From Actinomycetota bacterium (lineage in GTDB: Bacteria > Actinomycetota > Thermoleophilia > Gaiellales > Gaiellaceae), in the NCBI GenBank assembly GCA_003139545.1, contig PLJC01000004.1:62001-126000 (forward strand): a stretch of 64,000 nucleotides of DNA. The letters are read 5' to 3'. A model generated the notes under the pieces. It was not told the origin of the DNA. It searched no databases and saw only the letters and a program-made list of their open reading frames with translations. Below are positions 7,073 to 15,213 of this stretch, piece after piece. Every line of letters starts with the position of its first letter. Position 1 is the first letter of the stretch. The position numbers were made by a program, and so were the translations under genes.

Positions 7073-8285
7073 CCGTCAGCTGCTGCCGCTCCGAAATCGG
7101 GGTTTTCGCCTCCTGGCGATCGCCACACTCGGGTCGAGCGTCGGCACCCTGCTCGCCGCGATCGCGCTCGCGATCGACATCAAGGACAGGACCAATTCGG
7201 GGCTCTGGGTGGGCGCCGTCCTCGTCGTCGCCTACCTGCCGACCGTCGCCGTCGGGATGACCCTCGGGCCGCTGCTCGACCGGCTGCGGCGGCGCGACCT
7301 GATGATCGGCGCCGACGTCGTCCGCGCCGCGGTCTTCTTCACGCTCCCGTTCACGAGCAGCCCTGGGGCGATCGTCGCGCTCGCGGCCGTCGCCGGCCTC
7401 GCCAACGGGTTCTTCCGGCCGGCGGTCTACGCCGGCATCCCCAACCTCGTCTCCGACGAGGAGCTGCCCGCCGCGAACGCGCTGCTGCAGGCGATGGAGA
7501 ACGTCAGCTGGGCAATCGGCCCGATCCTCGGTGGCCTGCTCACGGCCGCGGCCGGCCCGCACGCCGCGTACTGGATCAACGGCGTCTCGTTCATCGTTTC
7601 CGCGTTTCTGATCGCGCGCATCCCGTCGCGCATGCTGCAGAGCGAGACCGCCCTCACGCGCGGCCACTGGCGGGACCTCAGCGACGGCTTCCTCGTCGTC
7701 ATGCGCTCGCGCGCCCTTCTCGCTGTCCTCATCGCCTGGGGCATCGCGTGCCTCGGCATCGGCGCTGCGAACGTATCCGAGGTGTTCCTCGCGAAGAACA
7801 CGTTCCACGCGGGCGACTTCGGGTACGGGCTCATCTACGGCGCCATCGGCGGCGGCCTCGTGCTCGGCAGCTTCGCGGGCAGCACGTTGCTCGAGCGGAT
7901 CGGCCCCGCGCGCACGTACGCAGGCGGCCTCGTGCTGATGGCGCTCGGGTTCGGTGGTGCTGCAGTGAGCCCGAACATCTGGGTGGCGGCGGCGTGCGCC
8001 GCGGTCGGCGGCGTCGGCGACGGCGCGGCCATCGTGTGCAACGCAGTGCTCGTGCAGCGCGGCGCGGCGGACGAGATGCGCGGCCGCGCGCTCACGCTCG
8101 TCATGAGCGCGACGTTCCTCGCCACCGCCGCCGCCAACGGCATCGCCGGTGCTCTGCTCAACACCGTCAGCCCACGCTGGATCTGGGGAGGTGCCGCGAT
8201 CGCGTACGCCGTCGCCGCCGCCGTCGGCTACCTCCTCGCCCGCGAGCCCGCGCATGCGGGAGCAACGGTCGAACCGGCGCACTAA
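7059..8285 (+). CDS. MFS transporter (enterobactin-exporter/MFS_3 type)
   Basis: A 12-helix major facilitator permease. From GTG 7209 it would be 358 aa and lack the first helix. The frame is open upstream to 7026, and the residues there, RNRGFRLLAIATLGSSVGTL then ALAIDIKDRTNSGLWV, are exactly the first-helix region expected of MFS_3 exporters. The A-motif-like GPLLDRLRRRDLMIGADVVR follows. No ATG, GTG or TTG lies in frame between 7026 and 7209, so the best start is CTG 7059 (408 aa, normal length), 10 nt after TAGGTT. It probably exports a small molecule or drug; substrate unknown. A sequence error near the start is the alternative. Confidence 0.8.
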   Translation: MTAVSRQLLPLRNRGFRLLAIATLGSSVGTLLAAIALAIDIKDRTNSGLWVGAVLVVAYLPTVAVGMTLGPLLDRLRRRDLMIGADVVRAAVFFTLPFTSSPGAIVALAAVAGLANGFFRPAVYAGIPNLVSDEELPAANALLQAMENVSWAIGPILGGLLTAAAGPHAAYWINGVSFIVSAFLIARIPSRMLQSETALTRGHWRDLSDGFLVVMRSRALLAVLIAWGIACLGIGAANVSEVFLAKNTFHAGDFGYGLIYGAIGGGLVLGSFAGSTLLERIGPARTYAGGLVLMALGFGGAAVSPNIWVAAACAAVGGVGDGAAIVCNAVLVQRGAADEMRGRALTLVMSATFLATAAANGIAGALLNTVSPRWIWGGAAIAYAVAAAVGYLLAREPAHAGATVEPAH

Positions 8286-8300
8286 CTAGAGTCACCCCCC

Positions 8301-9281
8301 GTGGCGGGGCGTCGCGACTGGACGAGGGAAACGCTCGGGGCCGGCGTCCGCGACGGCGACCGGCGCGCTTTGGCGCGCGCGATCACGCTCGTCGAGAACG
8401 GCGACCCGCTCGCCTACGGCGTCGTCGCCGACCTCTATCCGTCCACAGGCCACGCGTACGCGGTCGGCATCACAGGCCCGCCCGGGGTCGGCAAGTCGAG
8501 CCTCATCTCCGCGCTCGTCCGTCACGTCCGCGCGCAGGAGACGACCGTCGGCGTCGTCTCCGTCGACCCGTCCAGCCCGTTCTCGAAGGGCGCGCTGCTC
8601 GGGGACCGCATCCGCCTCTCCGACCATTTCCTCGACCCCGGCGTGTTCATCCGCTCGATGGGGACGCGCGGGCATCTCGGCGGCCTCGCCGAGGCGACGC
8701 TCCAGGCGCTCCTCGTTCTCGACGCGGCGGGCAAGGACGTCGTCTTCCTCGAGACCGTCGGCGCCGGTCAGAGCGAGGTGGAGGTGATCGGCATCGCCGA
8801 CACGGTCGTGCTCGTGCTCATGCCGGGCTCAGGCGACTCGGTGCAGGCGCTGAAGGCCGGGATCATGGAGATCCCCGACGTGATCGCAATCAACAAGATG
8901 GACCATCCGGCGGCGAGGACGATGTTGAACGAGGTGCGCTCGATCCTCGCGCTCGATCGCGACAGCGACTGGCGGCCGCCGATCATCCTCACGGAGGCGA
9001 CGCGCGGCGAAGGCGTGCCCGAGCTGTGGGAGAAGATCGCGGCGCACCGCGCGCATCTCGAGGAGTCGGGGCAGCTCGACGAGCGCAGGCGCAACAACCT
9101 CGCCGGCGAGGTGTTCGCCGTCGCCTCCGCGCGCGCGAAGACGCATCTCGAGAACGCCGTCTCCGACGACCCCGAGCTGCGCCGCCTACTCGACGAGGTA
9201 CAGCGCCGGGAGCTCGACCCGCTCACGGCAGTCCGTGAGATCCTCGAAAAGGTGTTTCACATTGATTCCGGAACTCGCTGA
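8301..9281 (+). CDS. meaB: Methylmalonyl-CoA mutase-associated GTPase
   Basis: MeaB/ArgK-type G3E GTPase (326 aa) that gates adenosylcobalamin loading and protects methylmalonyl-CoA mutase. Walker A is GITGPPGVGKSSLISALVRH; Walker B/switch features include VVSVDPSSPFSKGALLGDRI and FLETVGAGQSEVEV; the base-specificity motif is INKMD. GTG 8301 is chosen because TAGAGT (8287-8292) lies 8 nt upstream. The 3' end overlaps the ilvA start by 20 nt. The mutase itself is not in this window, but a methylmalonate-semialdehyde dehydrogenase and acyl-CoA carboxylase genes are, consistent with propionyl/methylmalonyl metabolism in this organism. Confidence 0.92.
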   Translation: MAGRRDWTRETLGAGVRDGDRRALARAITLVENGDPLAYGVVADLYPSTGHAYAVGITGPPGVGKSSLISALVRHVRAQETTVGVVSVDPSSPFSKGALLGDRIRLSDHFLDPGVFIRSMGTRGHLGGLAEATLQALLVLDAAGKDVVFLETVGAGQSEVEVIGIADTVVLVLMPGSGDSVQALKAGIMEIPDVIAINKMDHPAARTMLNEVRSILALDRDSDWRPPIILTEATRGEGVPELWEKIAAHRAHLEESGQLDERRRNNLAGEVFAVASARAKTHLENAVSDDPELRRLLDEVQRRELDPLTAVREILEKVFHIDSGTR

Positions 9282-10431
9282 CATCGAAGCTGCCCGCGCG
9301 CGCCTCGACGGCGTCGCACGCGTCACGCCCGTCTACCGCTCGGAGACGCTCTCGCAGACGTGCGGCCTCGACGTCCATCTCAAGGCGGAGAACCTCCAAC
9401 GCACGGGCTCGTTCAAGATCCGCGGCGCGTACAACCGCATGTCGCTGCTGGACGAGAAACATCGTGCCGCCGGCGTCGTCGCGGCGAGCGCCGGGAACCA
9501 CGGCCAGGCGGTGGCTTGGGCGGCGCGCGAGGTCGGGGCGAAGGCGCGCATCTTCATGCCGCAGGACGCGGTGATGGCGAAGGTCGACGCAACGCGCCAC
9601 TACGGTGCCGAGGTCGAGCTGACGGGACCCGCGTTCGAGGAGGCACTCGAGGCGGCGGAGGCGTACGCCGCCGAGACAGGCGCGACGTTCGTCCATCCGT
9701 TCGAGGATCCCGCGATCATCGCCGGTCAGGGGACGATCGGGCTCGAGCTCGTCGACCAGGTCGAAGGCCTCGAAACGGTGCTCATCCCGATCGGCGGCGG
9801 CGGCCTCGCCTCCGGCATCTCGCTCGCGCTCCGCGCCGCGCGGCCCGACCTCCGCATCGTCGGCGTGCAGGCTGCGGGAACGCTTCCGGGCGGCCCTGGC
9901 TACACGATCGCGGACGGCATCGCCGTGAAGAGACCGGGTGAGCTGACGATGTCGATCCTCGACAAGACGCTCGACGAGATCGTCTCCGTCACCGACGAGG
10001 AGATCAGCGAGGCCATCGTCCTCCTGCTCGAGCGGACGAAGCTCGTCGTCGAGGGCGCGGGCGCGGTCAGCGTCGCCGCCCTGTTGAGCGGGAGGACGGA
10101 GGCGCGCGGCGCCGTCGTGCCGATCCTCTCCGGTGGGAACATCGACGCGAGTCTCCTCATCTCCGTGATGCGGCACGGCCTCGCGGCCGCGGGCCGCTAC
10201 CTCGTGCTGCGCACGCGCGTGCCCGACCGGCCCGGCGAGCTGGCGAAGCTCCTGACGCTGCTCGCGAACGACCGGGTGAACGTCGTCGAGGTCGAGCACC
10301 AGCGCGAGACCGGCAATCCCGTGGGCGAGACCGGCGTCGAGCTGACGCTGCTCACGCGCGACCCTTCGCACTGCGACGAGATCGTCGCGAATCTCGGGCG
10401 CTGGGGTTACCCCGCGCATCGACTGTCCTAG
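9262..10431 (+). CDS. ilvA: Threonine ammonia-lyase with ACT domain
   Basis: PLP-dependent threonine dehydratase (389 aa) that deaminates threonine to 2-oxobutanoate, the first step towards isoleucine. The PLP lysine is in TGSFKIRGAYNRM; SAGNHGQAVAWAARE and the phosphate-binding GGGGLASG loop are present. A C-terminal ACT-like regulatory segment (about 315-389, RVPDRPGELAKLLTLLANDR) indicates the about 400-aa single-ACT form. The frame opens at GTG 9235, but TTG 9262 is preferred: AAAAGG lies about 8 nt upstream and the protein then begins LIPELADIEAARARL as in the family. It overlaps meaB by 20 nt, so it is probably translationally coupled. Confidence 0.88.
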   Translation: MIPELADIEAARARLDGVARVTPVYRSETLSQTCGLDVHLKAENLQRTGSFKIRGAYNRMSLLDEKHRAAGVVAASAGNHGQAVAWAAREVGAKARIFMPQDAVMAKVDATRHYGAEVELTGPAFEEALEAAEAYAAETGATFVHPFEDPAIIAGQGTIGLELVDQVEGLETVLIPIGGGGLASGISLALRAARPDLRIVGVQAAGTLPGGPGYTIADGIAVKRPGELTMSILDKTLDEIVSVTDEEISEAIVLLLERTKLVVEGAGAVSVAALLSGRTEARGAVVPILSGGNIDASLLISVMRHGLAAAGRYLVLRTRVPDRPGELAKLLTLLANDRVNVVEVEHQRETGNPVGETGVELTLLTRDPSHCDEIVANLGRWGYPAHRLS

Positions 10432-10441
10432 ACTCCTTCGC

Positions 10442-13400
10442 GTGACTCCCTGCCCCGTCTGCGGGCATGACAACGCGTCCGGCGCGAAGTTCTGCTCGGA
10501 GTGCGGCGCCGCACTCGTGGCCGCGTCCGAGCGCCGCGAGGAGCGCAAGGTCGTCACCGTGCTGTTCGCGGATCTCGTCGGCTTCACCTCGCGCGCTGAG
10601 ACGCTCGACCCGGAGGACGTGCGCGCGGTGCTCGCGCCGTACTGGGAACGGCTGCGCGCCGAGCTGGAGCGGTTCGGCGGCACGGTGGAGAAGTTCATCG
10701 GCGACGCGGTGATGGCGCTCTTCGGCGCGCCGGTCTCGCACGAGGACGATCCCGAACGCGCGGTGCGCGCCGCGCTCGCTATTCGCGACTGGGCGCGTGA
10801 GGAGGACGACCTGCAGGTTCGCATCGCCGTGAACACCGGCGAGGCGCTCGTGCTCCTCGGCTCGCGGCCGGCGGAGGGCGAGGGGATGGGGGCCGGCGAC
10901 GTCGTGAACACGGCCGCGCGGCTCCAGTCCGCAGCCCCGGTGAACGGCGTCCTCGTCGGCGAGACGACCTACCGTGCGACGCGCGAGGCGATCGACTACG
11001 CGGAGCGGGAACCGGTGTCGGCGAAGGGCAAGTCGGAGCCGATCCCCGTGTGGGAGGCGCTGCAGGCGCGCTCGCGCTTCGGCGCCGACCTCGAGCAGCG
11101 CGCGCTGCTCCCGCTCGTCGGGCGTGCGCGCGAGTTGGAGACGATCCTCGGCGCGTTCGACCGCGCGCGCACCGAGCGCGAGACGCAGCTCGTGACGCTC
11201 GTCGGCGTTCCCGGCATCGGGAAGTCGCGCCTCGTCGCCGAACTGTTCGCGACGCTCGACGCACAGCCCGATCTCGTCTGGTGGCGGCAGGGCCGTGCGC
11301 TGCCGTACGGCGAGGGCGTGAGCTTCTGGGCGCTTGCCGAGATGGTGAAGGCGCAGGCCGGCATCCAGGACAACGACGGCGCGGATGCCGCCGAGGAGAA
11401 GCTGCGCGCGAGCGTCGACGCGACCGTGGACGCCGACGATCGCGCCCGGGTCGCGCAACACCTCCTGCCGCTCGTCGGCGTGGAGCAGCTGGACGACGCC
11501 GGCGACCGGAGAGACGAGCGCTTCGCCGCGTGGCGCCGGTACCTCGAGGGGCTCGCAGAGCAGCGGCCGCTCATCCTCGTGTTCGAGGACCTGCACTGGG
11601 CCGACGACGGCCTGCTCGACTTCGTCGACCACCTCGCCGACTGGGCGGGCAGCGTGCCGCTGCTCGTGCTCGGCACCGCGCGTCCGGAGCTGCTCGAGCG
11701 GCGTCCCGGCTGGGGCGGAGGCAAGCTGAACGCGACGACGCTCGCGCTCACGCCGCTCGCCGACGAGGAAGCGGCGCAGATCATCCAGGCGGTGCTCGAG
11801 CAGGCGCTCCTCCCGGCCGACACGCAGCAGGCGCTACTCGAGCGCGCCGGCGGCAATCCGCTGTACGCGGAGCAGTTCGCTCGTCTCTTCGTCGAGCGCG
11901 GCACTGCCGAGGACATGCCGCTACCCGAAACGGTGCAAGGGATCATCGCCGCACGGCTCGACGTGCTCGAGCCGGTCGAGAAGCGGTTGCTCCAGGACGC
12001 CGCCGTGGTCGGCAAGGTCTTCTGGGCGAGCGCGGCGGCCGAGCTCGCGGGCCTCGATCGCGACGAGGCCACGAGGGCGCTGCACGCGCTGGAGCGGCGC
12101 GGGATGGTGCGGCGCGAACGGCGCTCGTCCTTCGGCGGCGAGGACGAGTACGCGTTCCGGCACGTGCTGGTGCGCGACGTCGCATACGGGCAGATCCCAC
12201 GCGCGGCGCGAGCCGACCGGCACGTGCGCGCGGCCGGTTGGATCGAGGGCCTCGGCCGCGCGGACGATCAGGCCGAGCTCGTCGCCCATCACTACGCCGC
12301 CGCGCTCGAGCTCGGCGCGGACGTCGCCGCCGGCGCGCGCATCGCATTCCGCCACGCAGGCGAGCGTGCGCTGCGACTCAATGCGTTCGCGAGTGCCGAG
12401 CGCTTCTACGCCGGGGCGCTGGCGCTCTGGCCGGACGAGCCCGAGCGGGCGTATGTCCTTGCCGCGCACGCGCGGGCGCGCTTCCTGGCCGAGGGCGGCG
12501 CGGGCGCCGAGCTGGACGAGGCGGCCGAGGCCTTGCGGACGGCGGGTGACATCGAGGCTGCCGCGGAGGCTGCCGTTCTCGCAGCCCACGCGGCCTGGCG
12601 GGCCGGGCATGAGGTCGAAGCGCGTGAGCGGATCCACACGGTTCGGGCGTGGCTCGCAGGCCGGCCCGCATCGAAGGCGCTCGCCGCCGTCCTCGCCGAG
12701 CAGGCGCGGCTCGAGGTGTTCGCCGCCGGGGACGCGGACGCCGCGGAGATCAGCGCCGAGGCGCTCCGCCTCGCCGAGCAGCTGGGGCTCGACGAGCTGC
12801 GCGCGAGCGTGCTCACCACGATGGGGGTGGCCAGAACGTTCGCCGGCGATCTCTCCGGCTCGGACGAGCTGTACGCGCAGGCCGCGGCCATCGAGGCGCC
12901 GGCTGCTGCGTCCGAGGTCGCGCGGGCCCTCGTGAACCATGTCGTCAACGCCACGTTCAAGGGCGATTTCGACGAGACCCGTCGACGCCACCGCGTCGCG
13001 TCCGAGTACGCGACGCGCATCGGAGACACGCGCATGACGCTTTGGCTCGACGTCAACGAGATCTGGTTTGCGCAGTCGGACGGCCGGTGGGATGAATCGC
13101 TCGCGCGTGCGGACGCGTTCATCGCCAAGGTCGCGCCGCTCGGCGGCCACTACATGGAGGACGCCGCGCGCATCACCCGGGCCCAGATCCATGCCTCGCG
13201 CGGCGTCGAAGGAGCGCATGCAGATCTGGACTGGGTGCTCGCGCGGCTCGACGCGTCGCAAGACTGGCAGTCCCTCATGCCGCGACTCCTGCTCAGCGCA
13301 AACGTGCGGAGCATCCTCGGAGAGGACGCCGAAGCGAACGCGCTCCTCGACCGTGTGCGCGAGATCACGTTCGTCCCGAACACACCTGGCGTAGACGGCA

Positions 13401-13720
13401 CGGTGCTTGTGACGGTTGTGCGGCTCGGGCGGGCAGAGGAATGGATCCAGAGGTTCTCGAGAACCGCCGACACGCCTCGGATGCGTGCTGCGCACCTCCT
13501 GCTCTCGGGTCGCACGGTGGAAGCGGCGGATGCCTACCTCCACATCGCGGGAGCCTGCGACGAGGCCGCCGTTCGCTTGCTCGCGGCAGAGCAGTTCGTC
13601 GCCGAGGGCCGTCGCGCCGAGGCGGATGTGCAGCTCCAGCGCGCGCTCGCGTTCTACCGCGCCGTCGGCGCGTCGCGCATCGTGCGCCGCGCGGAGACGC
13701 TGCTCGCCGCCGCCGGCTGA
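10442..13720 (+). CDS. Adenylate/guanylate cyclase fused to AAA ATPase and TPR domains
   Basis: A 1092-residue cytoplasmic signalling protein. It has an N-terminal zinc ribbon (CPVCGHDNASGAKFCSECGA, residues 3-22) and a class III cyclase domain (about 35-205). Metal-binding aspartates lie in LFADLVGFTSRAE and KFIGDAVMALFGAP, and DVVNTAARLQ is also visible. Next comes an AAA/NB-ARC-like ATPase with Walker A VGVPGIGKSRLVAELF and Walker B-like LILVFEDLHWADD. The last ~500 residues are Ala-rich helical repeats of TPR type. GTG 10442 sits 7 nt after TAGACT, which itself overlaps the ilvA stop codon. Members are usually annotated as adenylate cyclase/transcriptional activator, but there is no LuxR DNA-binding domain here. 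Partner and ligand unknown. Confidence 0.88.
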   Translation: MTPCPVCGHDNASGAKFCSECGAALVAASERREERKVVTVLFADLVGFTSRAETLDPEDVRAVLAPYWERLRAELERFGGTVEKFIGDAVMALFGAPVSHEDDPERAVRAALAIRDWAREEDDLQVRIAVNTGEALVLLGSRPAEGEGMGAGDVVNTAARLQSAAPVNGVLVGETTYRATREAIDYAEREPVSAKGKSEPIPVWEALQARSRFGADLEQRALLPLVGRARELETILGAFDRARTERETQLVTLVGVPGIGKSRLVAELFATLDAQPDLVWWRQGRALPYGEGVSFWALAEMVKAQAGIQDNDGADAAEEKLRASVDATVDADDRARVAQHLLPLVGVEQLDDAGDRRDERFAAWRRYLEGLAEQRPLILVFEDLHWADDGLLDFVDHLADWAGSVPLLVLGTARPELLERRPGWGGGKLNATTLALTPLADEEAAQIIQAVLEQALLPADTQQALLERAGGNPLYAEQFARLFVERGTAEDMPLPETVQGIIAARLDVLEPVEKRLLQDAAVVGKVFWASAAAELAGLDRDEATRALHALERRGMVRRERRSSFGGEDEYAFRHVLVRDVAYGQIPRAARADRHVRAAGWIEGLGRADDQAELVAHHYAAALELGADVAAGARIAFRHAGERALRLNAFASAERFYAGALALWPDEPERAYVLAAHARARFLAEGGAGAELDEAAEALRTAGDIEAAAEAAVLAAHAAWRAGHEVEARERIHTVRAWLAGRPASKALAAVLAEQARLEVFAAGDADAAEISAEALRLAEQLGLDELRASVLTTMGVARTFAGDLSGSDELYAQAAAIEAPAAASEVARALVNHVVNATFKGDFDETRRRHRVASEYATRIGDTRMTLWLDVNEIWFAQSDGRWDESLARADAFIAKVAPLGGHYMEDAARITRAQIHASRGVEGAHADLDWVLARLDASQDWQSLMPRLLLSANVRSILGEDAEANALLDRVREITFVPNTPGVDGTVLVTVVRLGRAEEWIQRFSRTADTPRMRAAHLLLSGRTVEAADAYLHIAGACDEAAVRLLAAEQFVAEGRRAEADVQLQRALAFYRAVGASRIVRRAETLLAAAG

Positions 13721-13797
13721 GCCGTCTTCTTCGGCGGCGGGTTGCGCCACGCGTCGCGGAACGCGTCGACCTGCTGCTGTGCGTACGAGAGGGCCAT
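13654..13797 (-). CDS. Possible small protein antisense to the cyclase 3' end
   Basis: A 47-codon minus-strand frame starting with ATG and beginning MALSYAQQQVDAFRDAWRNP, which reads like an amphipathic helix followed by a Pro/Ala/Lys-rich tail. The first ~75 nt are in the gap between the convergent cyclase and MBL genes; the rest is antisense to the cyclase C-terminus. It lies upstream of nothing on its own strand and has no clear -10 or SD. Composition in the unshared part is coding-like, but this could easily be chance. Confidence 0.22.
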   Translation of the reverse strand: MALSYAQQQVDAFRDAWRNPPPKKTAQPAAASSVSARRTMRDAPTAR

Positions 13798-13831
13798 GCC
13801 GACAAGACGCGTCGGCCGCGTGGTTTCTTCC

Positions 13832-15163
13832 CTAGCTACCGCAGCGGCGGAACGAGGCGAGCTCGCCGCCGCGGGCGCGCCACTCCGAGATGCCGCCGAC
13901 GACGGGGCGCGCCGATACGCCTGCGGCGCGCAGCACGCTGGCCGCCACCGCCGCCCGCGCGCCGGTCTCGCAGATGGTGACGATCGGCCGGCCGCCGCAG
14001 AGGCCGTTCTCGGCCGCCTGGCGGACGTTGCGATATGGCATGTGGTCGGTGCCGGGGATGAACCCTGCGTCGCGCTCGTCCGCCTCGCGCACGTCGAGCA
14101 CCTCGATCTCGCCGGACGCGAGCAACCGCTCGAGCTCCTCGAGCGTCACCGGCTCGACCTGCTCCTCGCCGCCGCCCGGCTGCCAGCCGGCGACGTCGAA
14201 GATGCCGACCGCGTAGAGCGAGCGCGCCGCGCGCACGGCCTCCTCCTCGTCGCGCGCGTGCACGACGACAGGCCGCTCGGGCAGCACGAACGCCGTCTTC
14301 GTCGCGAAGCTCGATCCGGACACGGGGACGTTGACGGCGCCGGGGCGATGGCCACCGGCGAAGTCGCGCGCGGGGCGCGCGTCGAGGACGACTGCGTCGC
14401 CTGCGTCCGCGATCTCCTGCAACGGCGGCTGCGCTGCGACGAACGGCCCGCGGTTCAGCTCGACGATCCGCTCCATGTTCGGCGGCCGCGGCGGCTGCGG
14501 CCCGAGCGCGAGACCGAGGAACTCGTCCTCATCCTCGAGCAGCGCGTGGTTGTACCGGCGTTCGAAGCCGATCGTCGTCGACGCCTTCGAGCTCATCGCG
14601 GCGCCGCACAGGGAGCCGGCGACGTGGCCGGGAAACACCTCGAGGCCGTCCCCGAGGTCGACGAGCCTGTGCAGTGACCGGAAGAGATCCTCCGCGCCGT
14701 CGCGCGCGTCAACCGCGAGATCGGGCCGCGCTGCATCGCCGACGAAGAGCGAGTCGCCCGTGAGGACGAGCCACGGCTCGTCGCCGCGCGTCCGGTCGAT
14801 CACGGCGAAGGCGCAGTGCTCGGGACGGTGCCCGGGCGTGTGCAGCGTCCGTACGACGACGTCGCCGAGCTCGATTTCGGTGCCGTCGGCGAGCGGTTCG
14901 TGCGCGTACTCGACGCCGGCCGCGTCGTGCACGTAGACAGGCAGGCCGTGCTCGAGCGCCAGCCGGCCGTGTCCGGAGACGTGGTCGGCATGTGTGTGCG
15001 TCTCGAGCACGGCCGTCAGCCGGACGCCGCGCCGCTCCGCCTCTTCGAGGTAAGGCTCGATTCGGTACGCCGGGTCGACCACGACCGCCACGCCCGCATG
15101 CTCGTCGCCGACGAGGTACGAGGCGCATCCGAGGTCGTCGTCCACGAACTGCCGGAACAGCAC
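13832..15163 (-). CDS. MBL-fold hydrolase with two rhodanese domains
   Basis: A 443-residue fusion of an ETHE1-like metallo-beta-lactamase domain (about 1-240) and two rhodanese domains. The metal motif is ETHTHADHVSGHG (HxHxDH), followed by HTPGHRPEHCAF and FPGHVAG. Such proteins oxidise glutathione or thiol persulfides and transfer sulfane sulfur. The first rhodanese (about 255-345) lacks the active cysteine (VVVHARDEEE in its place); the second (about 350-443) keeps it in TICETGARAAVAASV. GTG 15163 is chosen because TAGCGT lies 7 nt upstream; extending further would run antisense-like through the RTX gene. Persulfide dioxygenase/sulfurtransferase is the likely role. Confidence 0.87.
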   Translation of the reverse strand: MLFRQFVDDDLGCASYLVGDEHAGVAVVVDPAYRIEPYLEEAERRGVRLTAVLETHTHADHVSGHGRLALEHGLPVYVHDAAGVEYAHEPLADGTEIELGDVVVRTLHTPGHRPEHCAFAVIDRTRGDEPWLVLTGDSLFVGDAARPDLAVDARDGAEDLFRSLHRLVDLGDGLEVFPGHVAGSLCGAAMSSKASTTIGFERRYNHALLEDEDEFLGLALGPQPPRPPNMERIVELNRGPFVAAQPPLQEIADAGDAVVLDARPARDFAGGHRPGAVNVPVSGSSFATKTAFVLPERPVVVHARDEEEAVRAARSLYAVGIFDVAGWQPGGGEEQVEPVTLEELERLLASGEIEVLDVREADERDAGFIPGTDHMPYRNVRQAAENGLCGGRPIVTICETGARAAVAASVLRAAGVSARPVVGGISEWRARGGELASFRRCGS

Positions 15164-15213
15164 GGGGGCGACGCTAGCAGCGGAAGGGGCTATTTCTCTT
15201 GAAGTGACTCGCT

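Noticed and set aside
5622..8282. 886-codon minus-strand frame over hisC and the MFS gene
   Set aside because: Shadow frame; the only protein-like sequence lies on the plus strand.
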